The notes: generated by a model from the letters alone, not told the origin. Counted from the stretch's first letter, positions 23,413 through 32,128 are shown. The stretch: 64,000 nt of DNA from an uncultured Duncaniella sp. (GCF_910577345.1 NZ_CAJTMT010000001.1:154930-218929), one strand, 5' to 3'. Made by a program: numbers and translations.

Positions 23413-24849
23413 ATGAAAAAAATCTTATGCTTCGCCTTTGCCGGAGCCGGGTTGCTTGCGGCCTGTAGCCCGGGCAAAGACACTCTGGCAACCGCCGACA
23501 CGAACGACGACGTAATCCTCCACGCCTGGTCATGGTCATTCGACACCATCGCTGCCAACATGAAGGACATCGCCGAAGCCGGCTATGCCTACGTCCAGAC
23601 CTCACCTGCCAACACCTGCTTTGTAGGAGAGAACGGCGGCATGGCCCTTTTCTCCCAACCCGGTGACTCCGTAGCCGGAAAATGGTACTATTACTATCAG
23701 CCTACAGACTGGAAAATCGGCAACTATCTCCTCGGAAACCGTGACCAGTTCAAGGCAATGATGGACAGCGCCGCAAAATACAACGTGAAAGTAATCGTCG
23801 ATGTGCTTCCAAACCACACCGCTATAGACCATACAGCCGTCCTACCCTCGCTTGACGAAGCAGTCGGTGGTCATGACAAGCTCTATCATGCCAACGGTTT
23901 CACTCCCATCAAGGATTACAATGACCGTTACGAATGTACGACCGGCGAAATGGGTGGTCTGCCTGACGTCAACACTGAGAATCCTGACTTCCAGCACTAC
24001 TACATGACCTACGTCAACGATCTTCTCAGCCTTGGTGTGAAGGGTTTCCGCTATGACACGGCCAAGCATATCGGCCTCCCCTCCGATCCCCTCGACAGCC
24101 TTGCAACCCGCAACAATTTCTGGGATGTGGCAACCGGACGTGAGGAAGTGAAGGGTCTCAAACTTGCAGTTCCCGCAGACTCGCTCTTCATCTATGGTGA
24201 GGTGCTTCAGGACAAGAATGTCAAGGAAACCGAATATGCGGAATACATGGATCTCACCGCGAGTGCCTATGGTCATGCACTCCGCACCGTGCTCGACAAG
24301 GCTGATTTCTCGGCAGATTCGCTTCTCAACTGGCACCATCCTGTCGATGGAAAGCACCTTGTCACCTGGGTAGAGTCGCACGACACATACGCAAACGAGC
24401 ATGAATCAGCCGGACTGACCGACGAACAGATCCGCATGGGTTGGGTGTTCCTCGCAGCACGTCAGAACGGTACTCCCCTCTTCTTCAGCCGTCCAGCCGG
24501 AAGCACCCGCGACAACTATTGGGGCAACAACCGTGTCGGAGCGCGAGGCAACGATGAGTTCAAGCATCCGGAGGTTGTGGCTGTCAACAAATTCCGTCGC
24601 GACATGAAAGGTCAGCCCGAAACCATCGCCACCGCCAACAACGGCACAGTTATCGAGGTTGCCCGTGGCAATGCCGGAGCAGCGCTGATCAACATCTCCT
24701 CCGCAGCGCAGACAGTCGAGGGACTTGACACCACTCTTGCCGACGGTGATTATCAGGACGCTGTCAACGGCACTTCATTCTCTGTCAAGGATGGCAAACT
24801 CAGCGGAACGCTCTCACCCTACACCTCATATCTTCTCTACAGCAAATAA
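23413..24849 (+). CDS. GH13 alpha-amylase family lipoprotein
   Basis: This is a 478-residue glycoside hydrolase with a lipoprotein signal (MKKILCFAFAGAGLLAAC, Cys18). The GH13 barrel begins at HAWSWSFDTI and shows the conserved regions VDVLPNH (about 129-135), GFRYDTAKH with nucleophile Asp215, YGEV with acid/base Glu263, and VESHD with Asp324. A short beta domain (about 400-478) closes the protein. It likely cleaves alpha-1,4-glucans such as starch or glycogen-derived dextrins at the cell envelope. No SusC/SusD pair is adjacent, unlike the starch utilization system, and the N-terminus lacks long binding modules. A strong hairpin follows the stop. Confidence 0.9.
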   Translation: MKKILCFAFAGAGLLAACSPGKDTLATADTNDDVILHAWSWSFDTIAANMKDIAEAGYAYVQTSPANTCFVGENGGMALFSQPGDSVAGKWYYYYQPTDWKIGNYLLGNRDQFKAMMDSAAKYNVKVIVDVLPNHTAIDHTAVLPSLDEAVGGHDKLYHANGFTPIKDYNDRYECTTGEMGGLPDVNTENPDFQHYYMTYVNDLLSLGVKGFRYDTAKHIGLPSDPLDSLATRNNFWDVATGREEVKGLKLAVPADSLFIYGEVLQDKNVKETEYAEYMDLTASAYGHALRTVLDKADFSADSLLNWHHPVDGKHLVTWVESHDTYANEHESAGLTDEQIRMGWVFLAARQNGTPLFFSRPAGSTRDNYWGNNRVGARGNDEFKHPEVVAVNKFRRDMKGQPETIATANNGTVIEVARGNAGAALINISSAAQTVEGLDTTLADGDYQDAVNGTSFSVKDGKLSGTLSPYTSYLLYSK

Positions 24850-24879
24850 TCCGGTCAAAACCGGCAATAATTACAACCC

Positions 24880-24922
24880 ACAAGGCGCTGATGCATAAAG
24901 CATTGGCGCCTTGTGAACTTTT
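24880..24922 (+). terminator. Terminator after the GH13 gene
   Basis: ACAAGGCGC (24880-24888) pairs with GCGCCTTGT (24906-24914), and the inner ATGC/GCAT extends the stem. GAACTTTT follows. A smaller CCGGT/ACCGG hairpin precedes it at 24851-24864. Confidence 0.75.
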
Positions 24923-24971
24923 AGCGGCATAAAATTGTTTGCAAAATAGTAAAAAATTATAAAATAAATCG

Positions 24972-24979
24972 TAAATTTG
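24972..24979 (+). promoter_or_regulatory. -7 box of the winged-helix gene
   Basis: TAAATTTG fits the -7 pattern and would give a leader of about 100 nt before the ATG at 25088. I see no -33 box at 19-20 nt. Confidence 0.4.
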
Positions 24980-25087
24980 TAGGGAAACGCTAAGACACAT
25001 AATTAATTGTAGAAGCTACAAATCACCCTACGCATATAACTTTTGACTAATCCAATAACTTTTGTGTAATTTAAATTCTCAACAACA

Positions 25088-25306
25088 ATGAACACTGACA
25101 CTATCGGCTTGAACGCAGGAAGCGTATGGGCCGCCCTTAACGAAGCGGAAGCACTTGGTACCAAGCAGCTCAAGAAGAATGCCAAGGTAAAGACCGAAAA
25201 GGAACTCTACGCCGCACTCGGATGGCTTGCCCGTGAAGGGAAAATCAAGTTCGAAGAGAGCGAGGATGGCAAGGAGCTTATCGTTTCCCTCGTGCAGAAC
25301 ATGTAA
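25088..25306 (+). CDS. Winged-helix domain protein (DUF2582 type)
   Basis: This is a 72-residue single-domain protein. The pattern AGSVWAALNEAEALGTKQLKKNAKVKTEKELYAALGWLAREGKIKFEE is that of the small Bacteroidetes winged-helix family DUF2582: helix, turn, recognition helix, then a two-strand wing. Such proteins are abundant and presumably bind nucleic acid, but targets are not established. The gene is monocistronic: a promoter box and long leader precede it and a clear terminator follows. The first in-frame ATG is a good start. Confidence 0.85.
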   Translation: MNTDTIGLNAGSVWAALNEAEALGTKQLKKNAKVKTEKELYAALGWLAREGKIKFEESEDGKELIVSLVQNM

Positions 25307-25372
25307 AAAGCATTTAGTCCCGCTGTCATGACTGGTAATATATTGTTCATGATGCGGAGACTTCCCATTTTC

Positions 25373-25409
25373 CTCCTGCCGGAAACCTCATTTTTCGGCA
25401 GGAGATTTT
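25373..25409 (+). terminator. Terminator after the winged-helix gene
   Basis: CTCCTGCCG (25373-25381) pairs perfectly with CGGCAGGAG (25396-25404), followed by ATTTT. The TTG start proposed by a longer GT2 frame (25408) falls inside this terminator, supporting the later ATG at 25450. Confidence 0.85.
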
Positions 25410-25449
25410 GATTGACAATCATTTTCACAACATCATATTCAACAACTTC

Positions 25450-26205
25450 ATGAATCCACTTTTTTCCATTATTACTGTAACTTACAACGCCGCCTCCACT
25501 CTGCCGGCCACGTTGCGCAGTGTGGGCGAGCAGACATGCAAACTGTTTGAATATCTTGTCATAGACGGTGCTTCCCGCGACAACACCGTCGAGCTTGCGC
25601 GCAATTCGGGAATAGAGCAGATCTCAATCATCTCGGAGCCTGACAATGGCCTGTATGACGCGATGAACAAGGGCCTTGGCATAGCTAAAGGCGATTATGT
25701 GATATTCCTTAATGCCGGTGACACTTTCCATAATGCAAAGACTCTCCAACTGATTGCTGACGCTATCATGGACAATGACTACCCGGGTATCGTATATGGA
25801 CAGACACAGATAGTCGATTCAGCGCGCAAGCGCATTGGTGACCGTCATCTGACGGCTCCGTCCATCCTTACACTTGACAGCTTCAAGGATGGAATGGTGG
25901 TCTGTCACCAGGCATTTGTCGTACTGAGAAAATTGGTTGACAATTTTGATACACGCTACAGATTCTCAGCAGATTACGAATGGTGCATCAGGTGTCTCCA
26001 ACGTTCACACCGCAACTGCTATATTGACCGCATAATCATAGATTACCTGTCGGAAGGGGTCACTACGGCCAACCATCGTGCCTCACTCTGGGAACGCTTC
26101 AAAATCATGTCGCACTATTTCGGCTTCTTCCCGACCCTCTTCCGCCACATCGGATTCTTCATCAGAGATAGAAAAAGGAAAAGACAGGGAAAAAATAAGG
26201 TGTGA
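25450..26205 (+). CDS. Family 2 glycosyltransferase
   Basis: This 251-residue GT-A enzyme has the opening LFSIITVTYNAASTLPATLRSV, the nucleotide-binding region YLVIDGASRDNT, and the metal-binding region GDYVIFLNAGDTF (a GD variant of DxD). CHQAFVV and FSADYEWCIRC form the acceptor side. It resembles enzymes that add one sugar in surface polysaccharide or lipid A-linked glycan synthesis. The donor and acceptor are unknown. It is a lone glycosyltransferase with no polysaccharide cluster around it. The C-terminus is strongly basic (RDRKRKRQGKNK), suggesting contact with the membrane surface. Confidence 0.88.
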   Translation: MNPLFSIITVTYNAASTLPATLRSVGEQTCKLFEYLVIDGASRDNTVELARNSGIEQISIISEPDNGLYDAMNKGLGIAKGDYVIFLNAGDTFHNAKTLQLIADAIMDNDYPGIVYGQTQIVDSARKRIGDRHLTAPSILTLDSFKDGMVVCHQAFVVLRKLVDNFDTRYRFSADYEWCIRCLQRSHRNCYIDRIIIDYLSEGVTTANHRASLWERFKIMSHYFGFFPTLFRHIGFFIRDRKRKRQGKNKV

Positions 26206-26223
26206 TTTGCATTATCGCACCTT
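26197..26223 (+). terminator. Terminator overlapping the GT2 stop codon
   Basis: AAGGTGTGA (26197-26205, containing the TGA stop) pairs with TCGCACCTT (26215-26223, one G-U pair), followed by a T-rich stretch. The remaining 180 bp up to ruvC (26224-26403) shows no gene. Confidence 0.6.
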
Positions 26224-26403
26224 TTCCGTCCTTTTATGGCCTAACTTTGCTGCATGAAACACCACTCCCCACAAAACCGAACTTTTCATCCGGCAAACTC
26301 CACCCTAAATCCCCCACTCTCATGAAATCCTCTCTCCATCTCCGCCTCTCAGAATTCACATCGTCATCCCCGGCAATTCCGGTCTTTCTGCTGCTTCCCG
26401 AAC

Positions 26404-26976
26404 CTACTTCACACGGTCCGGGTTCTTTGCCACAAAATCTTTCCACGACTTCGGGCCACCCGACGGTATCGGGCGCGATGACTCATAGTGATGGCAAAGT
26501 GCGGCCGCGAGTGCATCGGTCGCGTCAAGCTCTATGTCCAGTTTATCAGGCGATATATTCAGGATTCTTCTGAGCATCTCGCGCACTTGCTCCTTGCTTG
26601 CGGCTCCGCTGCCGGTAATTGCCATTTTTATCTTTCGCGGCTCATATTCCGTAATCGGAATGTCGCGCGACAGGGCAGCAGCCATAGCCACCCCCTGCGC
26701 ACGTCCGAGTTTCAGCATCGACTGCACATTCTTCCCGAAAAACGGTGCCTCTATCGCCATCTCGTCAGGCAGGAATTGCTCTACCAGTCCAAGTACACGC
26801 TCATGGATGCGCAGCAAGCGAAGGTAGTGACTGTCGAACTTATTGAGCTTCACAACACCCAAAGCAATCAGTTCGGGCTTCTTTCCCTTGATGCCGAGAA
26901 TACCGTAGCCCATCACGTTTGTGCCGGGGTCAATTCCGATAATTATTTTGTCGTGACTGTCAGCCATCACTCTCAT
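26404..26976 (-). CDS. ruvC: Crossover junction endodeoxyribonuclease RuvC
   Basis: RuvC resolves Holliday junctions in complex with RuvAB. The 190-residue product has the catalytic acidic residues in place: IGIDPGT (Asp), AIEAPFFGKN (Glu) and ELDATDALAAALCHH (two Asp). VQSMLKLGRAQG is the DNA-binding helix. The ATG at 26976 overlaps the stop of the DUF4286 gene as ATGA, indicating coupled translation; the ATG three codons later is possible too. The C-terminal 25 residues are a family-variable tail. Confidence 0.96.
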   Translation of the reverse strand: MRVMADSHDKIIIGIDPGTNVMGYGILGIKGKKPELIALGVVKLNKFDSHYLRLLRIHERVLGLVEQFLPDEMAIEAPFFGKNVQSMLKLGRAQGVAMAAALSRDIPITEYEPRKIKMAITGSGAASKEQVREMLRRILNISPDKLDIELDATDALAAALCHHYESSRPIPSGGPKSWKDFVAKNPDRVK

Positions 26977-27284
26977 TCTAAAGGAAGTTCTTCCATGTAA
27001 GTCGTGAAAAATACAACACCCTCGCCGAAACGGCGCTGAAGCTCACCGCGCAGTGCGGCCCCCTCCCCGTCATGCCACTTCACTGCATTCTCGGCCGTCT
27101 CAGCCTCGAAACTTACGGCATAGCTCACACAATCCTCCTGCACCTCGATGAGCAGAGCTGCGAAACGCGGTGACGACAAAAGGCCGGAAGTCGTGGCCGA
27201 GGGTATATAATCGCGACGTACCCAAGCCTTGAACTGATCGTCGAGACTTGTATGGACATGAAAACTTGTGTTAAGTATAAGCAT
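26973..27284 (-). CDS. DUF4286 family protein
   Basis: This is a 103-residue protein of the Bacteroidetes DUF4286 family: LILNTSFHVHTSLDDQFKAWVRRDYIPS, a SFEAETAENAVKWHD segment and a C-terminal FTTYMEEL. The pattern is that of a ferredoxin-like alpha/beta dimeric barrel. No biochemical role is established. The start is placed at the ATG 27284, because the longer frame begins inside the neighbouring cstA region and its residues are not family-like. It overlaps ruvC by 4 bp (ATGA) and follows cstA by 37 bp. Confidence 0.82.
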   Translation of the reverse strand: MLILNTSFHVHTSLDDQFKAWVRRDYIPSATTSGLLSSPRFAALLIEVQEDCVSYAVSFEAETAENAVKWHDGEGAALRGELQRRFGEGVVFFTTYMEELPLE

Positions 27285-27321
27285 CGTTCTATTCGTTTTT
27301 TCAATGAGGTTTATAACTGAA

Positions 27322-28764
27322 TCATGCCACACTCTCTTCCTCCGGAATGAGAACCTTTGGACTCACACGGGTATTGGCAAGGAATCCAAAACCGACGGTG
27401 GTGATGGCGGCAAGTGTGAAGGCCAGAATCTTGTTTTCAATTCCGAAGAACTGCGGCGATACGAAGACAAAGCAAGTGACCACGAATGTCATGGCAATGG
27501 CCGGGATAAGCGCAACCCAATAGTTTGATTTCCGGCGCGCAAGCCAGACATAGATTGTCCAAAGAACCACAGCAGCCAGTGTCTGATTGGCCCAGGCGAA
27601 ATAACGCCATATAATGTCGAAATTGACCAGTGTGATGGAATATCCGACAACGAAAAGCGGAATGCAGACTGCGAAACGTTTCACAATCGGACGCTGGTCA
27701 ATATTGAAAATGTCGGCTACAATCAGTCTCGCTCCACGGAAAGCCGTATCGCCGGAAGTGATGGGTGCTACAACCACTCCGAGCAGGGCGAGTATGGCAC
27801 CGACCTTACCGAGAGTCGTATTGGAAATCACATCGACAGCCCATGCGGCATTGCCACCGTTTGCAGCAAGCTGTTCGCCAAGTTCTGTCGGTCCGTGGAA
27901 GAAGGCCATAGCGATAGCAGCCCAGATAAGGGCTATGATGCTTTCGGAAATCATGGAACCGTAGAAGACCGAACGGCATTTCTTCTCACTCTCAATGCAA
28001 CGGGCCATCAACGGTGACTGAGTGGCGTGGAAACCTGAAATTGCACCGCAGGCAATAGTAATGAAGAGCGTCGGGACAATTGGAAGTGCCTCCGGATTGA
28101 GCTGGAAATTATGAAGTGTTGTAAGTTCAGGTATCTCGTACCGGCCTGTAAGGAGCACGATGAGAAGGCCGGCTGCCATTGCAACCAATGCCACCCCGAA
28201 CACTGGATAGACCTTACCGATGACCTTGTCGACCGGAAGCATGGTGGCAAGAATATAGTATGCAAGGATTATCCATACCCACACATCCTGACTGATGCCG
28301 GGAACCATGCTTGTGAGCAAGGAGGCAGGACTGAGGATAAAGACCGCTCCGACAAGAACCATGAGTACAATCGAGAATACCCTGACTACGGCACGGGCCG
28401 AAATTCCGAGATAGATACCGATTATCTCAGGCAGGCTGCGGCCATCGTGGCGCATAATCATCATACCAGACATGAAATCGTGCATCGCTCCGAAAAATAT
28501 GCCTCCGAGAGTAATCCAAAGGAAAGCGACCGGACCGAAACATGCACCGAGTATGGCTCCGAAAATCGGTCCGGTACCGGCAATGTTGAGCAATTGGATA
28601 AGGAACACTCGCCAACGGGGCAGGCGGATATAATCGACACCGTCCTCCAGACGGTCGACAGGTGTTTTGCGTTCGGGGTCAACGTCGGCCAGACGTTCGA
28701 GATAACGGCCGTAAGTGAAGTATGCCGTGACCAGAAGAGCCAGGCAAATCAGAAATGTTATCAT
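27322..28764 (-). CDS. cstA: CstA family carbon starvation/peptide transporter
   Basis: This is a 480-residue polytopic protein with about 13 hydrophobic segments. CstA family signatures include QLLNIAGTGPIFGAILGACFGPVAFLWITLGGIFFGAMHDFMSGMM near residues 57-100, GFHATQSPLMARC and SGDTAFRGARLIVAD. In E. coli, CstA and BtsT import pyruvate or peptides on carbon starvation. Bacteroidetes members are shorter than the 700-residue E. coli protein, as here. Immediately upstream (17 bp) lies the MITE-like element at 28782-29112, which may supply or disturb its promoter. Confidence 0.92.
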   Translation of the reverse strand: MITFLICLALLVTAYFTYGRYLERLADVDPERKTPVDRLEDGVDYIRLPRWRVFLIQLLNIAGTGPIFGAILGACFGPVAFLWITLGGIFFGAMHDFMSGMMIMRHDGRSLPEIIGIYLGISARAVVRVFSIVLMVLVGAVFILSPASLLTSMVPGISQDVWVWIILAYYILATMLPVDKVIGKVYPVFGVALVAMAAGLLIVLLTGRYEIPELTTLHNFQLNPEALPIVPTLFITIACGAISGFHATQSPLMARCIESEKKCRSVFYGSMISESIIALIWAAIAMAFFHGPTELGEQLAANGGNAAWAVDVISNTTLGKVGAILALLGVVVAPITSGDTAFRGARLIVADIFNIDQRPIVKRFAVCIPLFVVGYSITLVNFDIIWRYFAWANQTLAAVVLWTIYVWLARRKSNYWVALIPAIAMTFVVTCFVFVSPQFFGIENKILAFTLAAITTVGFGFLANTRVSPKVLIPEEESVA

Positions 28765-28781
28765 AATTTTTTAGAGGGTAG

Positions 28782-29112
28782 TTAGAGGGTGTTTAAAAAC
28801 AAATGTTAAAACCAGAGTCCAATCTCATGAGATGGATTCCGGCATGAAAAGAGGGAGCATAGCTGTAGCTATGTGACCGATTTTCAGGACGGAAGACATC
28901 CATGAGATTGGATGCCGCCGGAGTAATATTTTTTCATTTATCCATGTGCCATTTTTATGAATTTTAATTGTTTTACTGCATGGATGTCTTTTTGGCTAAA
29001 TTATTCCTAACCCTCGGTCACATAGCTACAGCTATGCTCCCTCTGGTTATGAATAATTTATCTCAAAAACACATCCACTCTGGTTTAACATTTATTATTA
29101 AACACCCTCTTA
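28782..29112. mobile_element. MITE-like palindromic element, about 330 bp
   Basis: The ends are inverted repeats of about 36 bp, from TTAGAGGGTGTTTAA and CCAGAGT (28782-28818) to the matching ACTCTGG and TTAAACACCCTCTTA (29077-29112), with a few mismatches. Inside, a perfect 30-bp inverted pair lies at 28851-28880 and 29014-29043, itself containing CATAGCTGTAGCTATG. Further pairs are CCAATCTCATG/CATGAGATTGG (28819-28829 with 28901-28911) and AGACATCCATG/CATGGATGTCT (28894-28904 with 28979-28989). No ORF of note is present. The right end contains the stop codon of the NlpC/P60 gene; the left end lies 17 bp before cstA. No target duplication is obvious. A long structured RNA is the alternative. 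Confidence 0.7.
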
Positions 29113-30081
29113 ATCTACAGTATCAAAATACCAGGGATGACGAATCATCTTCACAATTCCTTCGGTTCCTTCCATCCCGACAATGCGCGAGGCTCCACGA
29201 TAACAACGCTTGGAATAATCGGGGTCGTCGGCGGTCATGCGGTTCTTCTTGACAAGTCCTGAAGAATGGATATATTGACCGTCGCGGTCATATATTGCCA
29301 CATGCGAGATACGCCCATCAGGAGTGTTTGAGAAAAACAGGAGGTCGCCACGCTGAAGACCGGCAAGATCCGACGGCTCTATGCGTCGGCCTATCTCTAT
29401 CTGCTGACGAGCATCGCGCAATGTGAGCACACCTTGGTCAAAATATGCAACACGCACCAAGCCGGAACAATCGACGCCCTTGGTCGAACATGCGCCCCAA
29501 AGATAAGGAGCGCCGAGAAGCCAGTGGGCAGTATTCATGGCCCTGTCCATGTCAAATGGACGGTCGGCCCACTTCTCGGCCGGCAGGAAAGCATCAGCTC
29601 TCGCATAGCCCTTACGTCCGTCCGGAAGAATGACAGAGGCGAGGGTGTCGTTGATGAAACTTCCTTCAACGATTGAGGAAAGCACAAGTTCACTCACAAC
29701 ATCCGCGTGGCCACGGCCATCGGGCGTGGCATATACCTTTACTTCCGGAAGCGATATGGATACAAGCCGTGAGGCTTTGCGCCATGCTGACATCTCGGCA
29801 TCACTCTTTTCCGCGATACTCGAAACATTCATATAGCCCTCATAGCCTTCGGGGCTTTTGATGTGAAGCCACTCTCCATCGGAATCAAGAAGCTGGAGTG
29901 GAGTGCCCATTATGGCCTGAGAAGTCATCTCAGTCGAATGTCCCTTACCGTCACGGATACATGCCACCGGAATCCGTACCTGTACCCACGGACTGCCATC
30001 GGTCGCATACAGTCCGGAGGCGCAAAGCATGGCAAGAGCCAGGACAATAAATTTTATAGATAATTTTGGAATCATTTGCAC
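29110..30081 (-). CDS. Secreted NlpC/P60 cysteine peptidase with SH3-like domains
   Basis: This 323-residue protein has a signal peptide (SIKFIVLALAMLCASGLYA), two SH3-like modules (about 30-95 and 105-170) and an NlpC/P60 domain (about 185-300). Catalytic residues are the Cys in GVDCSGLVRV, the His in RISHVAIY and the His in YIHSSG. The layout matches the bacterial dipeptidyl-peptidase VI/YkfC group, which cuts gamma-D-Glu-diamino-acid bonds in peptidoglycan fragments, outside the inner membrane. Its TAA stop and the bases after it belong to the right inverted repeat of the MITE-like element, so the original 3' end may have been replaced by the insertion. Confidence 0.9.
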   Translation of the reverse strand: MQMIPKLSIKFIVLALAMLCASGLYATDGSPWVQVRIPVACIRDGKGHSTEMTSQAIMGTPLQLLDSDGEWLHIKSPEGYEGYMNVSSIAEKSDAEMSAWRKASRLVSISLPEVKVYATPDGRGHADVVSELVLSSIVEGSFINDTLASVILPDGRKGYARADAFLPAEKWADRPFDMDRAMNTAHWLLGAPYLWGACSTKGVDCSGLVRVAYFDQGVLTLRDARQQIEIGRRIEPSDLAGLQRGDLLFFSNTPDGRISHVAIYDRDGQYIHSSGLVKKNRMTADDPDYSKRCYRGASRIVGMEGTEGIVKMIRHPWYFDTVD

Positions 30082-30113
30082 TGATAAATTTTCACAATCT
30101 GTGATTAATCATA

Positions 30114-30121
30114 CAAAATTA
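30114..30121 (-). promoter_or_regulatory. -7 box of the NlpC/P60 gene
   Basis: The minus strand reads TAATTTTG, 33 bp upstream of the start. A -33 box is not clear. Confidence 0.45.
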
Positions 30122-30139
30122 CAAAAATACCGTCAGAAT

Positions 30140-30179
30140 AACAGCCGTCCGAATAATAAAATATCGCCGGACGACTGTT
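30140..30179 (-). terminator. Terminator after tatD
   Basis: AACAGCCGTCCG (30140-30151) and CGGACGACTGTT (30168-30179) form a stem with one mismatch. It lies just beyond the tatD stop in the minus direction and is followed by a T-containing stretch. Confidence 0.55.
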
Positions 30180-30206
30180 AAAAGTAAGTTTTTGTCACAT
30201 TTTGGC

Positions 30207-30983
30207 TCACTTCATCCCATCAAAGAGGGTAAGTGCGTTGCGGGTTGTAATCTCAGCCAAATCAGCGGGAGATACCGAGAGAATCTCTGCCACGCGGGCA
30301 GCAGTGCGCACTATGTATGCGCTCTCATTGCGTTTTCCTCTGTAGGGCACAGGGGCAAGATACGGCGCATCCGTTTCAAGCACAATCCTGTCGGCTCCGA
30401 TTTCAGGGAGGACTTCAAACAGGCGCGAATTTTTGAACGTGACAATACCGTTGATGCCAAAATAGAAATCTCCGACCTCCCTTATCGCTTTCACATCATC
30501 GACGCTTCCACCGAAACTATGGAAAACAGCCTTCGGTTTGACCGGTTTTGATTTCAGCACGTCAAGAACTTCAGCAAGTCCCTCGCGGCAATGGATGATG
30601 AGTGGCAGATTCTTTTCCACCGCCCAATCGACCTGAATGGAGAAGGCTTCAATCTGTTCCGAACGAAAAGTCTTATCCCAATAGAGGTCTATACCGACCT
30701 CTCCCACAGCAATATAATCGGCGGGATGCGCATCAAACTCCGCCTTGACAGTCGCAAGGTCGTCGCGCCACGTCTCTCCTACTTCCGTGGGATGAAGCCC
30801 CATGGCCATATAGGTCTCATCGGGAAACGAACCGTGGAGTTCACGCATCCGGCTGATGGTGGAGAGGTCAACGTTCGGGAAAATCATCTTCCCGACTTCC
30901 GCGTCAAGCGCACGGCGGACTGTCTCAATCTTTTCGGGCGCGAACTCGTCGAGATAGAGATGTGTATGGGTGTCGATCAGCAT
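30207..30983 (-). CDS. tatD: TatD family metal-dependent hydrolase
   Basis: This 258-residue TIM-barrel hydrolase has the metal motif IDTHTHLYLDEF at its N-terminus and GEVGIDLYWDKTF (Glu ligand). LPLIIHCREG and AVFHSFGG supply His ligands, and VLETDAPYLAP supplies Asp. TatD proteins are 3'-5' deoxyribonucleases in E. coli and D-aminoacyl-tRNA deacylases in some organisms. The gene follows the prenyl synthase by 6 bp on the same strand, so they form an operon, although the two functions are not obviously linked. Confidence 0.93.
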   Translation of the reverse strand: MLIDTHTHLYLDEFAPEKIETVRRALDAEVGKMIFPNVDLSTISRMRELHGSFPDETYMAMGLHPTEVGETWRDDLATVKAEFDAHPADYIAVGEVGIDLYWDKTFRSEQIEAFSIQVDWAVEKNLPLIIHCREGLAEVLDVLKSKPVKPKAVFHSFGGSVDDVKAIREVGDFYFGINGIVTFKNSRLFEVLPEIGADRIVLETDAPYLAPVPYRGKRNESAYIVRTAARVAEILSVSPADLAEITTRNALTLFDGMK

Positions 30984-30989
30984 GACTGA

Positions 30990-31952
30990 TTATTTATTGC
31001 GGGTTGCCGATTTGAGTGCAAGATCAATGAAGAAACTGCGAGCCTCGGGCATGATGTTGAGCTGGTCGAGACAGCTTATGGCAGTATCGATATATGCACG
31101 GATGAGTTCATGGATGCGGTCGGGCAGCCCGAGTCGGTCATAGACTTCGCGGACTTTCCTGATTTTCTCCTCGGGGTTCTCATTGTTGCCGATGAGGGCC
31201 TTGACTGTGCCGGTCTCGTCCTCGTTCATCGCCATGATGAAAAGCCATGTCTTCTTGTCGTTGAGAATGTCACCGCCGATAGCCTTGCCGAAGGTTTCGG
31301 GATTGCCGTAGGTGTCGAGATAGTCATCCTGCAACTGGAATGCGAGGCCGAGGTTGACACCGTAGTTGAAGAACTGCAACTGTGAATCGAAATCTGCACC
31401 TGCCATGAGAGCGCCCATTCCGCAGGCACATCCGAGAAGCACTGAGGTCTTGAGACGGATCATCTCCATGTATTCCTCTACAGTCACATCAAGGCGCTGC
31501 TCGAAATCCATGTCATACTGCTGGCCCTCGTAGATGTTCATCGCTGTACCATTGAAGAGTTCAAGCGCGGAGGGAAGATATTCTCCGGCCTTGATGGCGA
31601 GAAGCATTGTCGAGGTAGTCAGCATGGCATCACCGGAAAGTATGGCAGTCTCCATATTCCAACGCTTGTGGACAGTCGGACGGCCACGACGCACGTCGGC
31701 GTTGTCCATGACATCGTCGTGCAGAAGGGTGAAATTGTGGAACATCTCAATGGCAATTGCCTGATGTATAGCCGTCATCGGTTCGCGTCCCATCGCCTCG
31801 CAGGCGGCAAGAGTGAGCACCGGACGGAGACGTTTGCCTCCGCAATCAAGAGTGTAGCGGATAGGGTCATAAAGTCCTGCCGGCTGCACGGGCAATTTCA
31901 GATTGGCAACCGCCTGATTGACCATTTCAAGATATTCGTTGAATTCTTTCAT
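30990..31952 (-). CDS. Polyprenyl diphosphate synthase (FPP/GGPP type)
   Basis: This 320-residue trans-isoprenyl diphosphate synthase has the first Asp-rich motif in LLHDDVMDNADVRRGRPTVHKRW, the GKRLRPVL substrate-binding segment, and the second motif in LAFQLQDDYLDTYG. The first motif is DDxxD with two intervening residues, the usual bacterial arrangement. It condenses IPP with allylic diphosphates. Chain length depends on the residues before the first motif (FHNFTLLHDD); a short- to medium-chain product (farnesyl or geranylgeranyl) is likely. Products feed quinone and cell-wall lipid carriers. Confidence 0.9.
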   Translation of the reverse strand: MKEFNEYLEMVNQAVANLKLPVQPAGLYDPIRYTLDCGGKRLRPVLTLAACEAMGREPMTAIHQAIAIEMFHNFTLLHDDVMDNADVRRGRPTVHKRWNMETAILSGDAMLTTSTMLLAIKAGEYLPSALELFNGTAMNIYEGQQYDMDFEQRLDVTVEEYMEMIRLKTSVLLGCACGMGALMAGADFDSQLQFFNYGVNLGLAFQLQDDYLDTYGNPETFGKAIGGDILNDKKTWLFIMAMNEDETGTVKALIGNNENPEEKIRKVREVYDRLGLPDRIHELIRAYIDTAISCLDQLNIMPEARSFFIDLALKSATRNK

Positions 31953-32049
31953 CGGTATTTCGCTGTAAGATTAAAATTTCTTTTTCAATTACGATATATA
32001 ACGATAACGTATATACCTGCAAGGAAATATGTATCGGTATTTGAACTTA

Positions 32050-32079
32050 CAGCGGTCGGCGAAGTTACGCAGACCGCTG
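32050..32079 (-). terminator. Hairpin after rnr
   Basis: CAGCGGTC (32050-32057) and GACCGCTG (32072-32079) form an 8-bp perfect stem between the rnr stop and the prenyl synthase start. No good T-run follows, so this may be a processing or weak termination signal. Confidence 0.4.
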
Positions 32080-32128
32080 CAAGTATGATTTTCTGTTGTC
32101 GGTTATAGACTCCGGACCTTTGCCGGGC

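Noticed and set aside
23842..24402. 186-codon open frame on the - strand
   Set aside because: It is antisense to the GH13 gene; no motifs.
26202..26573. 123-codon ORF between the GT2 gene and ruvC
   Set aside because: It overlaps the GT2 stop and the antisense of ruvC, is Pro/Ser-rich, and has no homologous pattern.
28111..28785. 224-codon open frame on the + strand
   Set aside because: It is antisense to cstA, very charged and His-rich as expected of the complement of membrane-helix codons, with no domain.
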